Of a DNA stretch of 64,000 nt, positions 59,391 to 64,000 are shown piece after piece (positions within the stretch are counted from its first letter, which is position 1; each line of letters begins with the position of its first letter). The notes under the pieces were generated by a model. It ran no database searches and was not told the origin of the DNA. It saw nothing but the letters and a program-made list of their open reading frames with translations. Origin of the DNA: JAAXXJ01 sp964412455. Lineage in GTDB: Bacteria; Nitrospirota; UBA9217. Both the position numbers and the translations under genes were made by a program. The stretch is taken from contig CAYPOT010000003.1 in the NCBI GenBank assembly GCA_964412455.1, forward strand, positions 1 through 64,000, in the 5' to 3' direction.

Positions 59391-60129
59391 GATGCCTCCG
59401 ACGTGCTGCTCAACCGTCGTTAAAAGGCTTGCGTTATGCCGGCCGGCGGGGCGCATTTCCATACTTCGCTAACAGCAATTAACATACCACGCGTACTACT
59501 TCGGCGGCCGGTCTTTAATTTTCAATAATTACAAGAGCTGTTGCAGAAAGTGAACTTTCCTGCGTCGTGGGAAAGGCTTTATTCTCGCGAATTTTCCGGA
59601 AAGAACATGGTGCTTTGAACAGTTCCCCGATGATGGCTGGCTATGCACACTAAATTTCTTATTCCTGCAGCAAGTTATCATAAGTTGTTTAGAGCGTCAA
59701 GAAAAATGAAGGCGCATGCCAGTACCGGAAGATCGGCGACAGCCCCGGCGCGCCGCCGAACCTAGAACCAGGATCGTGCACTGGCAGGTCGCTGAAAAAG
59801 TCGCTTCATTCGTGTTTCAGTTGAAAAAAGGATCGTCTTTAAGAGCTTCAGGTTAAAAAACTACGCATTTTGACACGGATACCAGAAGTAGGCGCTTCTA
59901 AGCGAAGGCGGATTTATCCATGATCAACCCGGATAAGAACTTGAACTATCAGTGAAAATCATAATTACATCCGATTTTATCTGCGTCAAAGGTTCTTATC
60001 TCTTCTCTGAATGGTCAGGGTCCTGGCGCTGTTCGCAAAGGCCTGATCGATGCGCGCTCCCGCCGCATTTGCCGTTGTGTGATCACCCTGTTGCAAAGTC
60101 CCGGTCTTTTATGCTACTCTACGCCCGCC
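59391..60129. other. Intergenic region without a supported gene
   Basis: Between the divergent cyclase and rdgB genes. No repeat-family copy, tRNA or open frame with start signals is seen. It should hold the promoter of the cyclase operon; none is strong enough to name. Confidence 0.5.
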
Positions 60130-60729
60130 ATGGATATCGTTCTCGCCACACGAAATAAAAAGAAGGTCGAAGAGATCCGGCGGATCACGGCGGACCTTCC
60201 GATCAACGTCCTCTCGCTTGACGACTTTCCGCACTGCCCCGAGACCGTCGAAGACCGGGACACCTTTGAGGGGAATGCCGTCAAAAAGGCCCTTGAGATC
60301 GCGACGTGCGCGGGGAAGCCGGCCCTTGCCGATGATTCGGGGCTTGAGGTGGATGCACTGGGCGGAGCGCCGGGAGTCTATTCTGCGCGGTACGCGCCGG
60401 ACGCGGAAAGCGGGAACGACCCGAAGAATTACCTGAAACTGCTGCACGACATGAACAATATCCCTCCCCAGGAGCGTGGCGCCCGGTTCGTCTGCTGCCT
60501 TGCCCTGGCCTACCCCGATGGCAGGACAAGGACCTTTTCCGGCTACGCCAAAGGACGTATCGGACGCGAACCCCGCGGTAAAAAGGGGTTCGGCTACGAT
60601 CCGGTCTTTTTTCCCGAGGGCTTTGACCGGACCTTCGCGGAAATGGCGGCGGAAGAGAAGGACGCCCTGAGCCATCGCGGTAAAGCGCTCGAAAATTTCG
60701 CTGAATTCCTCCACTCTTTTTCACGGTGA
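60130..60729 (+). CDS. rdgB: XTP/dITP diphosphatase (RdgB/HAM1 family)
   Basis: Encodes 199 aa. Family motifs: LATRNKKKVEEI at the N-terminus (substrate-binding T/S-x-N-x-x-K), FEGNAVKKA, ADDSGLEVDALGGAPGVYSARY (metal-binding Asp pair), and GFGYDPVFFPEG near the C-terminus, followed by LSHRGKAL. It removes non-canonical purine nucleotides (XTP, ITP, dITP) from the pool. There is no Shine-Dalgarno; TACTCT at 60115-60120 ends 9 nt before the ATG with TTGCAA 18 nt further up, consistent with a near-leaderless mRNA. Confidence 0.95.
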   Translation: MDIVLATRNKKKVEEIRRITADLPINVLSLDDFPHCPETVEDRDTFEGNAVKKALEIATCAGKPALADDSGLEVDALGGAPGVYSARYAPDAESGNDPKNYLKLLHDMNNIPPQERGARFVCCLALAYPDGRTRTFSGYAKGRIGREPRGKKGFGYDPVFFPEGFDRTFAEMAAEEKDALSHRGKALENFAEFLHSFSR

Positions 60730-61346
60730 GACGGCCTCGGGCCGCAACGAATATTATTGCAGCCACGGGTTCTGCTTTCCCCGCTCTGTATACAGGGACG
60801 CGGTGACTGGGCGGGGACACTACTACGTAAATTACCGGCAACACAAAGCAGCCCTGGAGCAGTTCCGGGATATCGTGGGGGATTTGGGCGAACGCAAGTG
60901 AGGCACAAAATGCAAGTGAGGCAAAGATTATAGTAATGTATGGAGGCTTTGGGGACTGACTTAAACGAAAAATTCCTCACTTTTCCCTGTCTTTGAACGC
61001 TTCAACCAGCCGGCAACCTGCCATTTTCGCTGCCAACTAGGCTCTTCTGCGGTATTGACCTTTTCATCGAGGAGGTAGGCGCGCTTCGGCAAGGGTACTC
61101 AGAATTTATATCCCTATCTAGTTGATATTTATTGCATTTTTCCGCTCTCTTTTTTCCTACATTAGGAAAACTAATATTCTAATTATAATTTTTAACTTGC
61201 AAAACAGGCCGGTTTCAACGATATTACTGCCTGCGCCAAAAGTATGTTCGCGCGAGGTGCGGTCCGTAGCATTGCTCCTCGTTCGCTGTTCGCTCCATCG
61301 CTTCATAATTCGCACACGATAATCCTTCAGACGGAGGTTCCACTCC
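60730..61346. other. Intergenic region before adk
   Basis: No complete gene. An open frame without a start codon ends in TGA near 60900 and reads protein-like in its last part (HYYVNYRQHKAALEQFRDIV...), so it may be a gene fragment. A TTGCAA/GATATT promoter (61197-61202 and 61220-61225, 17-bp spacer) fits adk. The stretch 61110-61200 is very AT-rich. Confidence 0.45.
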
Positions 61347-62000
61347 ATGGCAACACGCGTCGTCCTGCTCGGTGCACCCGGTGCCGGCAAAGGCACCCAG
61401 GCGAAAATGCTGATCGAAAAGTTCAAGATCCCGCAGATCTCCACGGGTGACATCCTCCGGAAGGCGGTTGCCGACGGCACGCCGCTCGGCAAGGAGGCGA
61501 AGGTGATCATGGATTCGGGCGGCCTCGTGTCCGACAAGATCGTGTTCGGCCTCGTGGAAGAGCGGCTCAAGCAGCCGGACTGCAAGAACGGCTTCATCCT
61601 CGACGGGTTCCCGCGCAACACCGCCCAGGCCGAGGCGCTGGACAAGATCCTCACCGGCTCGAGCATGCCTCTCACCATCGCCCTGAACATCGACGTTGAC
61701 ATGAACGACCTCCTGAAGCGTCTCACCGGCCGGCGGACCTGCAAAGCCTGCCAGCAGATGTACAATGTCCATTTCTCGGCCCCCAAAAAAGACGGAACCT
61801 GCGACAAGTGCGGCGGCGAGCTGTTCCAGCGCGACGACGACAAGGAAGCGACCATCAAGAAACGGCTCGAGGTGTACACGCAGCAGACCGCGCCGCTCAT
61901 CGACTACTATTCCAAAAAGAACATCATGAAGACGGTCATGGGCGTGGGCAGCATCGACGACATCTTCAAGAAGGCCGTCGCGGCGCTCGAGGGGAAGTAA
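61347..62000 (+). CDS. adk: Adenylate kinase
   Basis: Encodes 217 aa, long-LID form. P-loop G-A-P-G-A-G-K-G-T (residues 8-16), AMP-binding STGDILRKAV and DGFPRNTAQAE, and a zinc-binding LID with C-x2-C...C-x2-C (CKACQQMY and CDKCGGEL). It converts ATP plus AMP to two ADP. Being directly upstream of sat and apr is logical: Sat uses ATP and Apr releases AMP, which Adk recycles. CGGAGG lies before the ATG. Confidence 0.97.
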   Translation: MATRVVLLGAPGAGKGTQAKMLIEKFKIPQISTGDILRKAVADGTPLGKEAKVIMDSGGLVSDKIVFGLVEERLKQPDCKNGFILDGFPRNTAQAEALDKILTGSSMPLTIALNIDVDMNDLLKRLTGRRTCKACQQMYNVHFSAPKKDGTCDKCGGELFQRDDDKEATIKKRLEVYTQQTAPLIDYYSKKNIMKTVMGVGSIDDIFKKAVAALEGK

Positions 62001-62075
62001 CCGCAGACCAGGGAAGAACCGTGGCAGCAGACCACGTGGGATCAATTCTTTTCACCTTATAAGGAGGAACGCAGT

Positions 62076-63314
62076 ATGGCACTGGTAAAGCCTCATGGCA
62101 AAAAGAAGAAGCTTATGCCTCTTCTTCTGGAAGGAACGGCCCTTCAGAAAGAGCTCAAGAAGGCCGCGGGCCTGAAACAGCTCAAGATCTCCTCGCGCGA
62201 GACCGCAGACCTCGTGATGATGGGCATCGGCGCGTTCACGCCGCTCACCGGATTCATGACCAAGAAGGACTGGAAGGGCGTCTGCGACAAGTACAAGATG
62301 GCGGACGGAACGTTCTGGCCCGTCCCGGTGACGCTCTCGGCAACGCCGGAGTTCGCCGCGTCGCTCAAGAAGAACGAAGAGATCACCCTTGTTGACGAAG
62401 AGTCAGGCGTGATCATGGCCACCATGAAGGTGGCCGAGAAGTACGCCATGTCAACGTCCGACAAAGAGCACGAGTGCACGAAGATCTTCCGCACCAATGA
62501 CGTCGCCGGTCATCCGGGCGTGCAGAAGGTCATGGGCCAGCCCGAAGTGAACCTGGCCGGTCCGGTGAAGGTCCTGTCCGAGGCCCATTTCCCCAATACC
62601 TTCAAGGGCATTTACATGACGCCGAAGCAGACCCGCAAGATGTTCGAGGACAAGGGTTGGAGCACGATCGCGGCGTTCCAGACCCGGAACCCCATGCACC
62701 GCTCCCACGAGTACCTTGCCAAGATCGCCATCGAGACCATGGACGGCGTTCTGATCCACCAGATCCTGGGCAAGCTCAAAGAGGGCGATATTCCGGCCGA
62801 TGTCCGCGCCGACGCCATCAACACCCTGATGGAGAAGTACTTTGTGAAGGATTCCTCCATCCAGTGCGGCTATCCCATGGAAATGCGGTATGCCGGTCCT
62901 CGTGAAGCTCTCCTCCATGCGCTCTTTCGGCAGAACTTCGGCTGTAGCCACCTGATCGTCGGCCGCGACCACGCGGGCGTGGGCGACTACTACGGACCGT
63001 TCGACGCGCAGAAGATCTTCGACGAGATCCCGGCGGGCGCGCTCGAGACCCAGCCGCTCAAGATCGACCACACCTTCTATTGCTTCAAGTGCGACGGCAT
63101 GGCCTCCATGAGGACCTGCCCCCACGGCAAGGAAGACCGGCTCATGCTTTCGGGCACCAAGCTCCGGAAGATGCTCTCCGAGGGTGAGAATGTTCCCGAT
63201 CACTTCAGCCGTCCCGAAGTGCTCGAGATCCTCAAGAAGTACTACGCGGGCCTCACCGAGAAGGTGGAGATCAAGCTGCACAGCCACGCGGAAGGCACGC
63301 ATACTCAGAAATAA
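62076..63314 (+). CDS. sat: Sulfate adenylyltransferase, dissimilatory type
   Basis: Encodes 412 aa. Motifs: QTRNPMHRSHE (QxRNPxHxxH, ATP and sulfate binding, about residues 203-213), GRDHAGVGDYYGPFDAQ and the CFKCDGMASMRTCPHG cysteines that form the zinc site in archaeal/dissimilatory enzymes. It activates sulfate to adenosine phosphosulfate in sulfate reduction, or runs in reverse in sulfur oxidation. AAGGAGG precedes the ATG; it is 75 nt downstream of adk. Confidence 0.97.
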   Translation: MALVKPHGKKKKLMPLLLEGTALQKELKKAAGLKQLKISSRETADLVMMGIGAFTPLTGFMTKKDWKGVCDKYKMADGTFWPVPVTLSATPEFAASLKKNEEITLVDEESGVIMATMKVAEKYAMSTSDKEHECTKIFRTNDVAGHPGVQKVMGQPEVNLAGPVKVLSEAHFPNTFKGIYMTPKQTRKMFEDKGWSTIAAFQTRNPMHRSHEYLAKIAIETMDGVLIHQILGKLKEGDIPADVRADAINTLMEKYFVKDSSIQCGYPMEMRYAGPREALLHALFRQNFGCSHLIVGRDHAGVGDYYGPFDAQKIFDEIPAGALETQPLKIDHTFYCFKCDGMASMRTCPHGKEDRLMLSGTKLRKMLSEGENVPDHFSRPEVLEILKKYYAGLTEKVEIKLHSHAEGTHTQK

Positions 63315-63370
63315 GAGAGAACAAAAACTGCATACGCAGTTCATTCAATCCAAAGAAGGAGGTTTGTACC

Positions 63371-63802
63371 ATGCCGAGTTATGTTATTACAGAGAAGTGT
63401 GACGGCTGCAAGGCGCAAGACAAGACAGCATGCCAGTACATCTGTCCGAACGACCTCATGACCCTGAACAGGGACCTCATGAAGGCGACCAACCAGGAGC
63501 CGGAGCAGTGCTGGGAGTGCTACAACTGCGTCAAGATCTGCCCGCAGCAGGCTATGGAGATCAGAGGGTACCAGGACTTCTGCCCCATGGGGGCGAACGT
63601 TATCCCGTTGAGGGGCACGGATTCCATCATGTGGACCGTGAAGTTCCGGAACGGGATACTGAAGCGGTTCAAGTTCCCGATCCGCACCACTGCCGAAGGC
63701 TCGGTCGATCCTTACAAGGGCAAGCCGGAAGCGGATTTCGCAAAACTCAAACAGGTTGGTTTCTTCACCACCACGAAGCCGATGCCGGTCATTAAGAAAT
63801 AA
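63371..63802 (+). CDS. aprB: Adenylylsulfate reductase beta subunit
   Basis: Encodes 143 aa, two [4Fe-4S] clusters: the first four Cys in CDGCKAQDKTACQYICP and the second in CWECYNCVKICPQ, with a C-terminal tail that wraps the alpha subunit. It transfers electrons to the FAD of AprA. AAGGAGG lies before the ATG. Order aprB-aprA is the standard one. The electron donor complex (QmoABC) would be expected beyond the window. Confidence 0.97.
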   Translation: MPSYVITEKCDGCKAQDKTACQYICPNDLMTLNRDLMKATNQEPEQCWECYNCVKICPQQAMEIRGYQDFCPMGANVIPLRGTDSIMWTVKFRNGILKRFKFPIRTTAEGSVDPYKGKPEADFAKLKQVGFFTTTKPMPVIKK

Positions 63803-63817
63803 AGGAGGATATGAATA

Positions 63818-64000
63818 ATGGAAAAGGAAACCTGTACATTTTCGTTCTGCCAGAAGCCGGCAGTAGAAGAGGTTGAGACCGATCTCCTCCTCATCGGCGG
63901 CGGTATGGCGTGCTGCGGTTCGGCGTTCGAAGCTGCGCGCTGGGCGAACCCCAAGAAGATCAAGATCACCATGGTGGACAAGGCCGCGACCGACCGGTCC
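63818..64000 (+). CDS. aprA: Adenylylsulfate reductase alpha subunit, 5' part
   Basis: Only the first 61 codons are inside the window. The dinucleotide-binding motif LLLIGGGMACCGSAFEAARWA for FAD follows the N-terminal tail typical of AprA. AAAGGAGG at 63802-63809 overlaps the aprB stop codon and sets the start at 63818. The full protein reduces adenosine phosphosulfate to sulfite and AMP. Confidence 0.95.
   Translation, partial: MEKETCTFSFCQKPAVEEVETDLLLIGGGMACCGSAFEAARWANPKKIKITMVDKAATDRS

Noticed and set aside
60733..60900. Open frame with a protein-like end (HYYVNYRQHKAALEQFRDIV...)
   Set aside because: It has no start codon outside rdgB and no ribosome site; kept only as a possible fragment in the intergenic entry.
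1..64000. tRNA or rRNA genes
   Set aside because: No T-loop (GGTTCGAAT/C-type) with matching acceptor stem and no rRNA blocks were found by reading both strands.

Overview
The window reads as a chromosomal scaffold from a strictly or facultatively anaerobic, GC-rich Gram-negative bacterium with a dissimilatory sulfur pathway. The right edge carries adk - sat - aprB - aprA (the last cut by the window end), and class I hydroxylamine reductase (prismane protein), a corrinoid-activase-like ferredoxin/ASKHA protein and a rod-shape operon are also present. Gene content and style (sat-aprBA, c-di-GMP and Ser/Thr-kinase signalling, AT-rich hairpin repeats between genes) fit a sulfate-reducing Nitrospirota (Thermodesulfovibrionia-like) or a deltaproteobacterial lineage. 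No rRNA or taxonomic marker is present to decide this, so the assignment is inference.

Layout. 1-670: tandem ~200-bp repeat around a 100-N assembly gap. 0.7-2 kb: small membrane protein and a BrnT/BrnA toxin-antitoxin pair between two near-identical terminators. 2-6.9 kb: RACo-like activase, NlpC/P60 lipoprotein, membrane protein, Cys-rich DUF3109-like protein. 7.3-10.5 kb: polyamine genes speD-speE-speA with a structured leader before speD. 10.5-13.7 kb: repeats and a MITE, AhpD-like protein, a second (ParE/RelE-like) toxin-antitoxin pair, two unknown exported proteins. 13.8-16.9 kb: hcp with a well-placed CRP/FNR-type operator, divergent from a RuBisCO-like protein. 17.2-20.8 kb: ketopantoate reductase, unknown exported protein, tandem Usp. 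21.1-29.5 kb (minus strand): mreB-mreC-mreD-mrdA-rodA-radical SAM (TIGR03960/DUF2344 fusion), preceded by an RDD protein. 29.6-34.4 kb: HD phosphohydrolase, hybrid histidine kinase, PAS-GGDEF cyclase. 34.4-40.1 kb: cspA with a terminator inside its leader, LysR/cupin/thioesterase, repeat-rich DNA with a candidate sRNA, acyl-CoA ligase, cytochrome c.

40.2-53.7 kb is the most unusual part: two Ser/Thr kinases, two PP2C phosphatases, FHA proteins (one fused to a sigma54-type activator, one to a vWA domain, one to a zinc ribbon), and a second vWA protein, with a HEPN/MNT toxin-antitoxin module and decayed genes in the middle. The layout recalls TerY-P (vWA/PP2C/kinase) and T6SS threonine-phosphorylation modules, but no ter or T6SS genes are in view. 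54.1-59.4 kb is a tightly packed minus-strand operon that joins a PocR/GAF-GGDEF cyclase, an AAA ATPase fused to an RsbW-type kinase, a STAS anti-antagonist with a degenerate phospho-site and a GAF-HD-GYP phosphodiesterase, so partner switching and c-di-GMP turnover are encoded together. 60.1-64 kb: XTP/dITP pyrophosphatase, then the sulfate activation and reduction genes.

Two genome-wide habits stand out. Many solitary or first genes have a good -10 box ending only 6-12 nt before the ATG and no Shine-Dalgarno sequence (apparently leaderless mRNAs), whereas operon-internal genes have strong AGGAGG sites. Intergenic regions also carry several families of hairpin repeats, including one modular repeat with at least six copies and two kinds of MITE-like element with terminal inverted repeats; no transposase lies in the window.
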